64,000 nucleotides of DNA, taken from contig JAKBMG010000175.1 in assembly GCA_021831685.1 (NCBI GenBank), positions 62,001 to 126,000 on the forward strand, read 5' to 3'. This document shows, in pieces, positions 1 to 8,380 of the stretch. The translations under genes were made by a program, and so were the position numbers. The stretch's first letter is position 1; every line of letters begins with the position of its first letter. The DNA comes from Bacteroidota bacterium (GTDB taxonomy: Bacteria > Bacteroidota > Ignavibacteria > Ignavibacteriales > Ignavibacteriaceae). A model generated the notes under the pieces. That model was not told where the DNA came from. It did not search any database and saw nothing but the letters and a program-made list of their open reading frames with translations.

Positions 1-2001
1 GATTGAATTTAGACTTTCGCCTCTTCTAACTTTGTGATAAATCCATTCTTTATCAGCTTTAACAACCGCTGATTTCAGAGAAGATTTTTCAAGTGATGTT
101 TGGTTATCTATACTTGCATAAAAATCTTTTTTATCTGAAGGTACATAGATTACTAAATTTTGCCCAACAACAATACTTTTTGTATAAGAGATGTTATTCC
201 AGTTTCTTATATCGCTCACTCTTGTATTGAAAAGATCGGCAATACCAAGAAGATTATCGTTTTTCTTTACCTTATAATTCACGGGAGATAATCCCTCTGT
301 CGTTACCGGTGCATTTTTAGCTACTTCAGTTTCGCTTGTGTTGTCAGTAGTATTTTCATCTTTTCCTGGTTGCGCAACCATAGTAGAGGCAACATTTTCA
401 GAAGACGAATCAATTTTTTCGCTCTTATTCAAAGCAATATATGGAGAGACATATTCATCGCTTGAATTATCTTGCGCAGCTTCCACTGAATTATCGCTGC
501 CGCTATTATTTGCAGCAACTTCAGTTGCACTATTAGAAGAATTGTCTTCTGCGTTTTGCGTGTTTGTATTATATGCAACGTCAGAATTTGAAAGACTTGT
601 AATAGGAATTCTTAGTTTTACACCGCGATATAACCTCGTTCTTACAGAAATATTATTAGCATCCGCAAGTTCAAATTTAGAAACTCCGTAACGAACTGCT
701 ATTCTTGCTAAAGTTTCACCTCTTCCAACAACATGTACAAGATAATTTCTCTTTGCGCTTTCAGGAATGCTAGTCATATTTGAAGCGAAAGATTCGGCAG
801 AAAGTTTTGGAATGTTTAACGGATAACCACCCGGAAAATTCGCCGGTGTTGCCATCTGAGTTAGTTCAGGATTCATTTCCTGCAGTGTTTCCAAATCCAC
901 ACCGGCAGATTTTGCAAGATAATTTAGATCAATAGCTCCCTTTACATTATAAGTAGTGCAATCAAAAGGTTTATCAAGCGAAATATTCGTGAATCCGTAT
1001 TTAGCAGGATTCATTGCAATTAGGCTTACAGCAATAAATTGGGGGACATAGCTTCTTGTTTCTTTCGGAAGATACTCTCTTGCCATCCAAAAATCATTTG
1101 CTCCAGCCCGGCTAACTGCTCTGGTTATTCTGCCTTCACCAGCATTATAAGCAGCTAAGACTAAATACCAGTCACCAAGATCATTATATAAATCTTTCAA
1201 ATGTTTCGCTGCAGCGATTGTTTCTTTTTGAGGGTCTCTTCTTTCGTCATAATAGAAGTCCGATTGAAGCCCGTATAAATGACCGGTAGATTTAATGAAC
1301 TGCCATAGTCCAACAGCATTTGCCCAGGAACGTGCCGTCGGGTTAAGACCGCTTTCAACCATACTTAAATAAATTAGTTCCTTTGGAAGACCTTCCTTTT
1401 GGAAAATTTCTTTCATCATCGGGAAATATCTGCCTGATCTTTCAAGCCATAGCTGCATGTGGTCTCTACCACGTCCGGTAAAATAGTCTATCCATTGTTC
1501 AACATAAGAATTCATAACTAATGGAAAATCTGATTTTACTTCAACTTTTTTTGTCTCTCCGGATTTTGCAACGGGGGTACCCTTTATTTCGGGTAAAGAT
1601 TTTCCCATCCATTCTTCCAAAGCAGCGAAGGATACATTGCTAGGAAGTTCCGGTAGGCTATCTACATATTTTTTATAGTCATCAATTATTGAGTTTTGAA
1701 GTTCAAGATAAGCTTCATTTTGTTCAATCCCAGGATAATAACTGAGGTTATTTATGATTCTTAGAGCCGACTCATAATTTGCAACAGTCTCTTTTGTACT
1801 GTTTTTTTCCTCTTTTGCCAAAGCAACCACGTAGTATTGGCGCGCTTGCTCTAACATTTCAGACACTATTCCAACTTTTTGAAGACTATTATTTTCAGTT
1901 TTTGACTTTTCATCTTTTGCTATTTCTTTATTCGCAGTGCATGAGAAAAAGAGCATTGAAAATAAAGAGATAGCAAGAAACGCTAGAAATTTTTGTTTCA
2001 T
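1..2001 (-). CDS. LysM-repeat membrane-bound lytic murein transglycosylase (MltD-like), 3' end outside window
   Basis: Peptidoglycan lytic transglycosylase, probably an envelope lipoprotein. Translation from the ATG at 2001 stays open for 667 codons to the window edge, so the C-terminus is missing. Residues 1-21 form a lipoprotein signal ending in ..LFFSC (Cys21). The SLT domain lies near residues 195-300: MVESGLNP gives the likely catalytic Glu216, followed by the family pattern A.GLWQF and later [10 protein letters not shown] LysM domain covers about residues 418-462 ([12 protein letters not shown]), a Ser/Asn-rich linker follows, a second LysM lies at about 573-618 ([11 protein letters not shown]), and a third starts near 652 ([10 protein letters not shown]) and is cut off. 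This order matches MltD. The substrate preference cannot be read. Confidence 0.92.
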   Translation of the reverse strand, partial: MKQKFLAFLAISLFSMLFFSCTANKEIAKDEKSKTENNSLQKVGIVSEMLEQARQYYVVALAKEEKNSTKETVANYESALRIINNLSYYPGIEQNEAYLELQNSIIDDYKKYVDSLPELPSNVSFAALEEWMGKSLPEIKGTPVAKSGETKKVEVKSDFPLVMNSYVEQWIDYFTGRGRDHMQLWLERSGRYFPMMKEIFQKEGLPKELIYLSMVESGLNPTARSWANAVGLWQFIKSTGHLYGLQSDFYYDERRDPQKETIAAAKHLKDLYNDLGDWYLVLAAYNAGEGRITRAVSRAGANDFWMAREYLPKETRSYVPQFIAVSLIAMNPAKYGFTNISLDKPFDCTTYNVKGAIDLNYLAKSAGVDLETLQEMNPELTQMATPANFPGGYPLNIPKLSAESFASNMTSIPESAKRNYLVHVVGRGETLARIAVRYGVSKFELADANNISVRTRLYRGVKLRIPITSLSNSDVAYNTNTQNAEDNSSNSATEVAANNSGSDNSVEAAQDNSSDEYVSPYIALNKSEKIDSSSENVASTMVAQPGKDENTTDNTSETEVAKNAPVTTEGLSPVNYKVKKNDNLLGIADLFNTRVSDIRNWNNISYTKSIVVGQNLVIYVPSDKKDFYASIDNQTSLEKSSLKSAVVKADKEWIYHKVRRGESLNSI

Positions 2002-2339
2002 GAATACTCCTATTTTTAAAATTTATATTTCAATATAACCCCTCTTTTTATATTTAGCAAGTAAAAAATTACATTAAGTTAGATAATTATTAGTTTTACA
2101 ATAAGTTGAAATCAATGAAAAATTTCACCAAAGCGTTGTGGCTAAGGCGTAGCCCAGAACTACAATGCTGCTTAAAACTACTTCGCCAATAATTGTTAAA
2201 TAATTTTTCTTAGCTCTACAACCCTTAACACGATAGCTAAAATAGCTTGCCCTGATTTTGGGGGCGTCAACCTAGTAACTATGTTTTTAATTGAAAACCC
2301 GTTCGATACTTTTGATTTTAGAACGATATAATAGCTTTT
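2002..2339. other. Gene-free stretch with one attC-like arm
   Basis: No convincing gene. On the minus strand, about 2170-2135, the string CTACGCCTTAGCCACAACG closely resembles the right arm of the attC-like site at 24311-24409 (CTGCGCCTTAGCCACCACG) and the arm at 7597-7560. A complete paired site cannot be drawn here. It is probably a decayed end of the integron cassette array that begins at 2972. Confidence 0.4.
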
Positions 2340-2650
2340 TATGTCATCCCTTACGGGATTTTATTTGTTTTTTTTATTCTTTTCTATAATTATATCATCT
2401 CTCACGGGATTTATTCCCCTTACTCCCGAAGGCAGGCAGGCAGGGATGATATTATTGTAGATAATAAAAGAAAAAGTAAAATAGAATGCCGAAGGCCTGC
2501 CTGCCGAGTCTGTTGCACAACTTCCACCTGTCATTTCGAAGGAGTCTTCGACTGAGAAATCCCATTTTAGACAGTTTTGAGACCTCTCTTTACGTTCGAG
2601 ACTAAATAAGAGAGTTCTGCAACGCTCTCTGCCGGCAGGCATGACATAAT
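2340..2650. repeat. Dispersed repeat cluster (GTCATTTCGA..GAGAAATCCCA family and CCTGCCTGCCGG palindromes)
   Basis: Two imperfect copies of CATCyCTyACGGGATTTATT are followed by short inverted CCTGCC/GGCAGG units, then at 2512-2565 the module GTTGCACAACTTCCA - GTCATTTCGA - GAGAAATCCCAT. The same module recurs at 21573, 49093 and 58118. Open frames across this region run through the repeat and look like chance. A REP-like dispersed element is the best reading; no mobilising gene is visible here. Confidence 0.7.
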
Positions 2651-2985
2651 AAAAATGCTAAATTAATCCATAAATCAAATAAATATCCTATATTTTATTG
2701 GAACATGATTCTCTTAAGTTGACACCTATGCGCCTTGCGGGGTATGCCTATAAAATATCTGGAATAGTACCGGTCCTTATCGATACAACTTCGATAACTT
2801 TCGGAGTAAGTCCCTAAAGAGGTTTGGTTTGCCATTTACCTTTTAGATATTACCGGCATTAATAATAGTTGTTAAAGTTTAGTGTTGTTCAGTAAATCAA
2901 AGAACTATTTTTTTCAAATTAATTTTGTCATAGAATAATATTATCCTCTTGACTTTTTACTTATTAAAGAAGTTATATGCAGTAA

Positions 2986-3504
2986 TTAAATAAAGTATTT
3001 GTTTTCATAAAAATTTTTCTTTTCAATAAACATATTTATTGAAATCCAACTTTTCCCACTGACTAATATTTCTTTTTGTGTGCTATTATTTATCTTAAAT
3101 CCTACTCTTTCATAACATTTAATTGCACTCTGATTCCAATCAAATACATTTAACTCAACTCTAGTTGCAGCGAATTTATTAAAAGAAATATTCAGTAATT
3201 CTTTTACTATTTGCTGACCTAATCCCTTATCTCTATAAATTTTATTACCAATAATTATTCTGCAGAGTTTAGGAATATTATTATTTGCAATAAATATTTC
3301 AGCGTGACCAATTGGAATGTTCTCTCTTCCATATATAACTTTAAAAGCATTACTATTTGGGTTAACCAAATATTTATAAAGTTGATCCTTAGTAAGAGGA
3401 AATGTAAAGATTGTTCCAGCAAACTGGATTAAATCTTCTTCATTATTAATCCAAGAAATAAGGTAATCGAAATCATTTTCAGTAAATTTTTCAAGCTTAA
3501 TCAT
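2986..3504 (-). CDS. GNAT-family N-acetyltransferase (RimJ/RimL-like)
   Basis: Predicted acetyl-CoA-dependent N-acetyltransferase of 172 residues, the usual single-domain GNAT size. The N-terminus (LEKFTENDFDYLISWI) resembles RimL-type proteins. The acetyl-CoA-binding motif A is seen as IIGNKIYRDKGLGQQIV around residues 85-102, followed by VFDWNQSAIKCYERVGFK, the typical motif B. Acceptor unknown. It appears to be an integron cassette: directly after its stop, in the minus direction, comes GCATATAAC (2980-2972), an attC-type core like those at 3530 and 9942, and the attC-like site 3530-3628 lies just upstream of its start. Confidence 0.8.
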   Translation of the reverse strand: MIKLEKFTENDFDYLISWINNEEDLIQFAGTIFTFPLTKDQLYKYLVNPNSNAFKVIYGRENIPIGHAEIFIANNNIPKLCRIIIGNKIYRDKGLGQQIVKELLNISFNKFAATRVELNVFDWNQSAIKCYERVGFKINNSTQKEILVSGKSWISINMFIEKKNFYENKYFI

Positions 3505-3529
3505 AAATATTTGTCTAAATAATTTTTTA

Positions 3530-3628
3530 GCATATAACTATTAAGTATTTTATCTGTAAATAAGCAAAAAAGAGAATGATAGAGTCGTAAAATCTAATTG
3601 CTCATTTGCAGATAAAATAGTGTTGTGC
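3530..3628 (-). mobile_element. attC-like integron recombination site
   Basis: Read on the minus strand, the segment starts GCACAAC and ends GTTATATGC. Its arms are complementary: CTATTTTATCTGC near the start pairs with ACAGATAAAATA near the end. The 131-bp site at 10722-10852 carries the same outer arms (GCACAACA.TATTTTATC and GATAAAATACTTAA), so both belong to one family. It separates the acetyltransferase cassette from the next unit. The site fits the R''-L''-L'-R' layout of attC; recombination activity is not shown. Confidence 0.65.
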
Positions 3629-3880
3629 GAAACCATACCGTGCACCTATGGGTTTTTAATGTGGTTTCTTTTTCCATATCTGCAAACATTGCACCACTCA
3701 TTTTCATTTCTTTTCATTACAGTGTTAATTATTATTTTGTAATCATCTATAAACTTTTTCTCTTTGCCGGAGCTAACTTGCTTACCGGTAGGCAGGTTGG
3801 TCATTAACTTGACGCACTCTTTCGCTGCGATTTATATCGCTTTCTTTTTTTGCACTCATTTTTTACTCAACCGGTCATTG

Positions 3881-4143
3881 TTAAGCTGCTCTGATATTTA
3901 TTTTAATAGAGTGCATTGTTCCGGCTTTACAGTTTGGACATTGATTATAACCAACGGAAATTTCTTTGTTTGGCAATTCTCTATCAGAACAAGGCTGCAC
4001 TATTTCTGCTTTCTTCGGTTTCTTATTCTTCGCAACTCCTAATATCTCACGGCACTTCGCTATGTCTTTCTGTTTGTTCCGGCTACTCAGTATTCCGTAA
4101 TATCTTGTTTTATAAAAATTCTCCGGTAGTATGTGAAGCATAA
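3881..4143 (-). pseudogene. IS91-type (Y2) transposase C-terminal remnant
   Basis: An 86-residue minus-strand frame reads MLHILPENFYKTRYYGILSS, then NKQKDIAKCREILG, and ends with a CPNCKAGTM zinc-knuckle-like motif. This is the layout of the C-terminal part of IS91-family transposases (LHVLPKGF..IRHYGFL.NRN, then CP.C..G.M). The catalytic HUH/Y2 domain is absent, and upstream sequence runs straight into repeat DNA, so this is a dead fragment. It lies between two attC-like sites and may have arrived by insertion into a cassette. The assignment is from memory of the family, not a search. Confidence 0.65.
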
Positions 4144-4276
4144 AACGCCTGCGGGCATTACAATGTTTGTTTTGCCTCCATCAAACGATCACTATTTTGG
4201 CGGCAAAACAATGGAGCGACCGTAATAATCATTTACAAAAAAGCGCGCGTCGTAATGTCTGCTTTTATATGCCGTT
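4138..4276 (-). mobile_element. Possible attC-like inverted repeat
   Basis: Nested imperfect inverted repeats: GCATTACAATG pairs loosely with CGTAATGTCTGC, and TTGTTTTGCC pairs with GGCAAAACAA inside it. In the minus direction the segment ends CGTTTTATGC, near the GTTRRRY core, and it lies downstream of the 4389-5183 gene. The outer left core is poor, so this is weaker than the sites at 3530, 9753 and 10722. Confidence 0.4.
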
Positions 4277-4280
4277 GCCA

Positions 4281-4338
4281 ATTCATTTCAGAACTTGATC
4301 GATCTTTTTCATCTCAGAAATTGCGAAAGCAAGAATAT
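4281..4338. repeat. Direct repeat copy 1 flanking the bestrophin-like gene
   Basis: ATTCATTTCAGAACTTGATC, then GATCTTTTTCATCTcAGAAATTG, is nearly repeated at 5262-5320 in the same orientation. In the minus direction both copies can be read as the end of a frame, ISEMKKIDQVLK-stop here and ISQMKKIDHVLK-stop in the other, so a coding 3' end may have been duplicated. The pair brackets the 4389-5183 gene. Confidence 0.75.
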
Positions 4339-4388
4339 GTCAAATCCTGAGAACATTTTTTGTTCCAGATAAGAGAACTATCGGTATT

Positions 4389-5183
4389 TTATTTCGTCGT
4401 ACCTGCGTTGTCCTGGAAATAATTTAAAAGACTGTGTATGTTCTCGTGAGCTGAACTTGTGGTAATGATGCCGCGTCGTGGACGATCAAGATCAAGAATA
4501 AAATAAATGGTCATGACCGTCATCAGGGAATACGTGCATAGAATCACATAGTCTATCTTCCTCGATTTGCTTGCGTAGCCAACAATAAAACTGCCGGTAA
4601 TACAAAGTAGGAATAAAAGCCAGAGAATGGATTCCGGAACATGCTTCTTTCTTAATTCTTCACGCCTGCTCATGGCATCAATCATGTTGTTGATAGCCGG
4701 TAGCATTTGCATCGACCGGGTTGCATTGCCGGGCAACCGGGAGATGTATGATGCGCGCTGCCATATTCTCATCGATATGTCGTTCGCTTCTTGCAAAGTG
4801 GCATGAATTTTATCTTCATCGGGACCTGCATCATAGTAAGCGATGCGTGCCATGATGTAATCTTTGAAGTCGTTCCTGAATGCGCGTTTGAGAGAGTCGG
4901 GATATAACGCGGCACGGAACAACGCAGTCCCAATGTCATTGGCTTCTTCAACAACTAAGTCCCTTCGTGCATCGTAATTTGATGCCGATTGATTAAACGT
5001 AAATGCAAGCAACAAGGAGAGTAAGCCAAGTACTGCTCCTTCAAGCGGACCTACTCCATCCGGTGCGTATAAAGGGTCCTTTTTCTTTTTATATTGCATT
5101 GCTCGCATACCAATCAAATAAAATAGAATAATCCCGATGAAAAGAATTCCAACAAGAAGCGGGGCAGGTATATTATAAAGCAT
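4389..5183 (-). CDS. Bestrophin-like (DUF4239-type) integral membrane protein
   Basis: 264 residues with four predicted membrane segments: two near the N-terminus (about 5-27 and 46-64) and two near the C-terminus (about 186-206 and 211-230), separated by a soluble, helix-rich stretch. The segment GVGPLEGAVLGLLSLLLAFT, then ARRDLVVEEANDIGTALFR, matches the bacterial DUF4239/bestrophin-like family. The molecular role in bacteria is not established; channel activity would be inference. It is visibly richer in G+C than the genes around it. It is flanked by the direct repeats at 4281 and 5262, one of which truncates the neighbouring HEPN gene. Recent acquisition is likely. Confidence 0.75.
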   Translation of the reverse strand: MLYNIPAPLLVGILFIGIILFYLIGMRAMQYKKKKDPLYAPDGVGPLEGAVLGLLSLLLAFTFNQSASNYDARRDLVVEEANDIGTALFRAALYPDSLKRAFRNDFKDYIMARIAYYDAGPDEDKIHATLQEANDISMRIWQRASYISRLPGNATRSMQMLPAINNMIDAMSRREELRKKHVPESILWLLFLLCITGSFIVGYASKSRKIDYVILCTYSLMTVMTIYFILDLDRPRRGIITTSSAHENIHSLLNYFQDNAGTTK

Positions 5184-5228
5184 AGACGTGGTCCTTCTAA
5201 TATTAATAAATATTATGTCTTGTAGATT

Positions 5229-5402
5229 TTATGAGTATGATATTGATGTTCGCTGTGTGTTATTCATTTCAGAACATGATCGATTTTTTTCATCTGAGAA
5301 ATTGTGAATACATGAATTATAAAGCTTACTTTCAAGAAGAACTTTTGCTGCTTCAAGATTCTCTTCAGAGTATGTGAGCCAATTTTTAGTTTCCTCTTGC
5401 AT
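5229..5402 (-). pseudogene. Truncated HEPN-domain toxin remnant
   Basis: A 57-codon frame begins MQEETKNWLTYSEENLEAAK and continues VLLESKLYNSCIHN, the start of a HEPN domain. It then runs into the direct-repeat copy at 5262-5320 and ends without the catalytic R.{4-6}H motif. The ATG overlaps the end of the nucleotidyltransferase gene by 17 bp, the usual arrangement of MNT-HEPN toxin-antitoxin pairs. Only about 35 residues are HEPN-like. The toxin is therefore broken while its antitoxin-type partner remains intact. Confidence 0.6.
5262..5320. repeat. Direct repeat copy 2 flanking the bestrophin-like gene
   Basis: Near-copy of 4281-4338 (TTCATTTCAGAACaTGATCG and onward). It overlaps the end of the HEPN remnant, whose frame is lost inside this repeat. 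Together the copies suggest insertion or cassette exchange with duplication of a short segment. Confidence 0.75.
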
Positions 5403-5685
5403 AAATCACTTCCCCGCATGCAATTTCATTTGTGAAGAAACTACTTTTGTTTTTTTCAATTATTGGAAATATATCAACAGCTATTTCTTTTGAAATATTC
5501 CTTATAAGCTTTCGATATTTTAATGCCAGTGTTAGATAATTATCTGAACTATTTTGTACCACAGCAATATCTATATCATTTGGCGAATCGCTTTGATTAA
5601 AAGAACCAAAAATTATAATCCTTTCGATTTCTTTTTGTTCTTTTAGCGAATCTACTATTCTATTTTTCAATTCAATTTTATTCAT
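5386..5685 (-). CDS. MNT-type nucleotidyltransferase (MntA-like antitoxin)
   Basis: 99 residues, a minimal nucleotidyltransferase fold. The motif GSFNQSDSPNDIDIAV (about residues 27-42) carries the G-S and the D.D metal ligands, and a later acidic residue sits in AVDIFPI. Such MNT proteins typically AMPylate and silence a HEPN ribonuclease encoded next to them. Here the HEPN gene begins 17 bp before this stop but is truncated, so the protein may be an orphan antitoxin or have taken on another role. The start ATG at 5685 is about 57 bp downstream of the 3' boundary of the group II intron-like remnant. Confidence 0.8.
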   Translation of the reverse strand: MNKIELKNRIVDSLKEQKEIERIIIFGSFNQSDSPNDIDIAVVQNSSDNYLTLALKYRKLIRNISKEIAVDIFPIIEKNKSSFFTNEIACGEVIYARGN

Positions 5686-5741
5686 GCTGCTTTTTCTTTT
5701 TACTTCTATAAATATAGAACAATGAATACTTATTTGCCACC

Positions 5742-5980
5742 GTCGTGGTAGGAACGCCAGTTACCCAGCGCCACACACAGGTCCCTGTGTGTAGTATTCG
5801 CACCGGTCTCCTCAGTGATACTCGCTTCCGCATTCCACAGCTCGAGTGAATTTAATCTCTCGTTCTGCTTTGTTTGTTTCTCTTTATACATGCTACACCT
5901 TATAACCACGATAGACCTTTAATAATCTCGCTTAGCGACTATTCAAGTGTTGGCTTCTGAACCGTTAATCCGCCGCGGAT
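5742..5980 (-). mobile_element. Group II intron-like remnant (3' part)
   Basis: Shares about 110 bp with the element at 7072-7559, including on the minus strand GGATTAACGGYTCAGAAGCC, GGTTATAAGGTGTAGCATGT and ATAAAGAGAA. TTAACGGCTCAGAAG is a recurring phrase of domain I in bacterial group II introns, and GTAGCATG could lead into the intron-encoded reverse transcriptase, which is absent. Both copies end CCTACCACRAC followed by GGY. This copy lacks the GTGCG 5' end. It abuts the attC core at 5981-5987. Confidence 0.5.
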
Positions 5981-6072
5981 ACTTAACAAAGCAACTTAAC
6001 ACGGGACAACAAAACCAATAATTACAAAAATGCCGAATGCGAATACGGCGTCCGCTTGATTGACGTTAGGCA
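5981..6072 (-). mobile_element. attC-like integron recombination site
   Basis: In the minus direction the site begins GCCTAAC (a perfect RYYYAAC, 6072-6066) immediately after the stop codon of the type IX-sorted protein, and ends GTTAAGT (a perfect GTTRRRY, 5987-5981). Internal pairing is imperfect. The arm GCCGAATGCGAATACGGCGT, then CCGCTTGA, closely resembles the arm of the site at 7560-7746. A short attC directly behind the ORF is the canonical gene-cassette layout. Confidence 0.65.
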
Positions 6073-7029
6073 TTACTTTAGAAGGATCATCTTTTTTGTC
6101 TGAATAACATTTCCATATCTTATTTGGTAAAAGTAAGTACCAGATGCTACTTGATTTCCAAAATTATTTTTACCATTCCATATATATTTAGAATCTCCCG
6201 GAGAGTCTTGATATTCACTAATATCTTTTATCAATTTACCTTGAATATCATATATGTTAATATTTACTTCACCGGAATGAGGAATATTATATTCTATGGT
6301 GGTAGAAGGATTAAAAGGATTAGGATAATTTTGCGCTAAATTAAACTTCATTGGAAGTTCACTCGGAGTAAGACTTACAGAAGTAATCAGAGTATCAAAA
6401 CTCAAATTATCAACATAAAGAATAGAATTACCTTGAGGGACAGTTTTTAAAGCCATTAACCATATCTGTGCACTATCTGAAGTTGTATAATTAGAAATGG
6501 GTAAATTAAAAGATGTCCAATTGGATACAGTCTCTGTAGAGTTTAAAAATGCACTAGCCACAGGGCTACCATTTTTGAATAAAACTAACCCTATTACTAG
6601 AGTATCATTATTCTGAGGTAAAAATTTGTAAAAGCCACGAAAACTTGTAGGATGTCCTGTTATAGGGAACGAAGGACCATTATATCCCAAGTAATGAGAA
6701 GTTAAAGGAGCTGTAGCTGTACTACCATAAGCAAGTCGCCAATAAGGATATGGTGATTCTGGATTTGAATTTACAAAAGAGATATTGTTTTCCAATCTTA
6801 TGGAATAAATGCCTACGTTTTGTGGGTAATGGTCTGACGATTTTGTTACTGCATTATATGTCACTCCTGATGGCTTTTCAACAAGATTATCAGTTACCCA
6901 TATACCGGATGGTATTTCAATTCCAGATGTGTCTGTTGTCCAATCTTCAAATCCATTATTTGGAATTTGCGCATTTGTCTTAATTGTCATTGCAATTGAA
7001 ACTGTCAGAATAATTGTAAACATTTTCAT
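6073..7029 (-). CDS. Secreted protein with type IX secretion C-terminal sorting domain
   Basis: 318 residues. Residues 1-20 form a signal peptide (ILTVSIAMTIKTNA). The mature part starts IPNNGFEDW and continues with P.GIWVTDN, resembling the carbohydrate-metabolism-like jelly-roll domain (PCMD) seen in Bacteroidota surface proteins. From about residue 232 the sequence NYPNPFNPSTTIEYNI, then NINIYDIQGKLI and GTYFYQIRYGN..QTKKMILLK, is a type A sorting domain for the Por/T9SS system. The product is therefore predicted to be exported and cell-surface attached or released. A ribosome site GTAGGAG precedes the ATG. The stop lies one base before an attC-like core, so this is a cassette gene. The ligand is unknown. 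Confidence 0.85.
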   Translation of the reverse strand: MKMFTIILTVSIAMTIKTNAQIPNNGFEDWTTDTSGIEIPSGIWVTDNLVEKPSGVTYNAVTKSSDHYPQNVGIYSIRLENNISFVNSNPESPYPYWRLAYGSTATAPLTSHYLGYNGPSFPITGHPTSFRGFYKFLPQNNDTLVIGLVLFKNGSPVASAFLNSTETVSNWTSFNLPISNYTTSDSAQIWLMALKTVPQGNSILYVDNLSFDTLITSVSLTPSELPMKFNLAQNYPNPFNPSTTIEYNIPHSGEVNINIYDIQGKLIKDISEYQDSPGDSKYIWNGKNNFGNQVASGTYFYQIRYGNVIQTKKMILLK

Positions 7030-7071
7030 TTTACTTTTCTCCTACTATATTTGTTTAAGGGCAATTGCGCC

Positions 7072-7559
7072 GTTGTGGTAGGCAAGCTCCCTGTATGCCT
7101 TCAGCTTGTCTTCTTTTAGTTGACTTAGCTTACCATTTCTTTCAATGGAACTTACAGGGTCTCTCAAGTTCTTGTATGCTTCTCTTTATACATGCTACAC
7201 CTTATAACCACGGTAGACCTTGAATAGTCTTGCATAACGATTATTTCCCGCTACGGGATTGGCTTCTGAGCCGTTAATCCGCCGCGGCGGATTGCCGTCT
7301 ACATACATCGCAATTTCCGAGGCTAAACCTGCCTTGCCGTCAGGCAGGTTGGTTCCAGGAAGTGCGGTCTTCCTTACAACTTGTCCCGACTGTTTTTTGT
7401 CGGGAGCCTATATAATTCCCTGTGCACGCTTCATGTATTTCGTTCGTTCTGTTTTAATGAACTCCTCGATACATGCAACACTCGGTATGAGTGCACTGCT
7501 AATACTTACCCAATAGAGACTTTCACTCTATAAGAAGCATCAAGCTTCGCTTGACGCAC
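7072..7559 (-). mobile_element. Internally deleted group II intron-like element inserted in an attC core
   Basis: Read on the minus strand it opens GTGCGTCAAGC, then a hairpin TAGAGTGAAAGTCTCTA, as bacterial group II introns do (GTGYG 5' end and a stem-GTGAAAGTC-stem element). Further in comes TTAACGGCTCAGAAGCC and GTAGCATG, and the element ends CCTACCACAAC. The flanks are CGTTA on the left and GGC on the right, so removing the element would restore GTTAGGC, a perfect attC R' core. At 488 bp, with no reverse transcriptase and no clear domain V, it is defective. Group IIC-attC introns are known to target attC sites; the class here is inferred. Confidence 0.55.
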
Positions 7560-7746
7560 TAACGATATCGCTAAGGCGCAGCCCCAAACTACACTGCCAA
7601 ACTTGTTAATAAATTTTAGAACTAGAAAAATCTTTCATAGCACGACTACCTTGAACAAGAAACTTGCATCGGAACGACTAACTCTAAAATTTGTAAAAGG
7701 CCGAATGCGAAAACGCTGTCGCCTTGAGCCACTTGTTACGTTGTGC
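7560..7746 (-). mobile_element. attC-like integron recombination site interrupted by the intron-like element
   Basis: The minus strand starts GCACAACGTAACAAGTGGCTC, then AAGGCG.CAGCG, and its far arm is the near-complement (CGCTAAGGCGCAGC on the plus strand, 7569-7582). A second inner stem pairs AATTTTAGA with TCTAAAATT. The right end breaks at CGTTA, where the intron-like element begins. It lies 7 bp past the stop codon of the 7753-8358 barrel gene. Confidence 0.65.
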
Positions 7747-7752
7747 TCTTTT

Positions 7753-8358
7753 TTATTTAATAATGAAATAGTTTATCCTAAAGCCTATCGAAAAAGTATT
7801 AGTATTCTGGTTGGGTTTATTATAAGTACTTAATGAATAGGATAAAAATGGTTCTAATGCAACACTGTTTGAAAGAAAATAATTTATTCCACCTACTGCA
7901 GTAAAAATATTTCCTTCTTGTTTAGAATTAATATTTTTTGAATAAAACTCACTTATTCCTAAGAAAGGTACAATAATATTGCCGCTAAAATAGTATCTGA
8001 TGCTCGGTCCAATTCCAAAATTTCTGGATATACTTTTAGGAAATACTAAACTAGGGTTAGTAGTATTTGAAAGAGAATATTCTGTCTCTGCATAATAGTA
8101 AGAAATACTACCACCGATTGATAAATTATTCATAATAAAATAGCTAAAAGATGGTGTCATTGAAATATAAGTCTCTTTGATATTGGCTGTACCCGAATTA
8201 TAATATGGTTCATTCGAAGAACTCGTACTTTTTGAATATGAATACGATATACTCCCCGATAGATTATATACACCTTTCTTTAAAGCATCTTGTGGAAACA
8301 AGGGTGAATTATAGAAAAGTGAAAAAATAACTAAGAAAAAAACTTTATAAATTTTCAC
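7753..8358 (-). CDS. Outer-membrane beta-barrel protein
   Basis: 201 residues with a signal peptide (FFLVIFSLFYNSPLFPQ). The rest is alternating amphipathic strands rich in Ser, Tyr, Gly and Phe: NLSGSISYSYSKS, YISMTPSFSYFIMN, LSIGGSISYYYAE, and the last strand TFSIGFRINYFIIK. This is the pattern of small eight-stranded barrels, and the layout matches the 23678-24280 protein in the other island. It is 22 bp downstream of the clostripain-type gene on the same strand, so the two probably form one transcript and one cassette. Function beyond an outer-membrane location is unknown. Confidence 0.75.
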   Translation of the reverse strand: MKIYKVFFLVIFSLFYNSPLFPQDALKKGVYNLSGSISYSYSKSTSSSNEPYYNSGTANIKETYISMTPSFSYFIMNNLSIGGSISYYYAETEYSLSNTTNPSLVFPKSISRNFGIGPSIRYYFSGNIIVPFLGISEFYSKNINSKQEGNIFTAVGGINYFLSNSVALEPFLSYSLSTYNKPNQNTNTFSIGFRINYFIIK

Positions 8359-8380
8359 TAAATCCTCCTAATTAATTATC

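Noticed and set aside
338-691. A 117-codon plus-strand frame
   Set aside because: It lies entirely within the LysM transglycosylase gene on the other strand and shows no domain.
2361-2642. A 93-codon minus-strand frame
   Set aside because: It runs over the dispersed repeat (including CCTGCCTGCCGG units) and has no recognisable protein features.
2700-2880. Possible IS1595-like scrap (VPKEVWFAIYLLDITGI)
   Set aside because: Only about 20 residues resemble ISXO2 transposases and the flanking frames do not join. Too weak to list.
7259-7516. An 85-codon plus-strand frame with a cysteine motif
   Set aside because: It lies across the group II intron-like remnant, whose minus-strand features explain the sequence.
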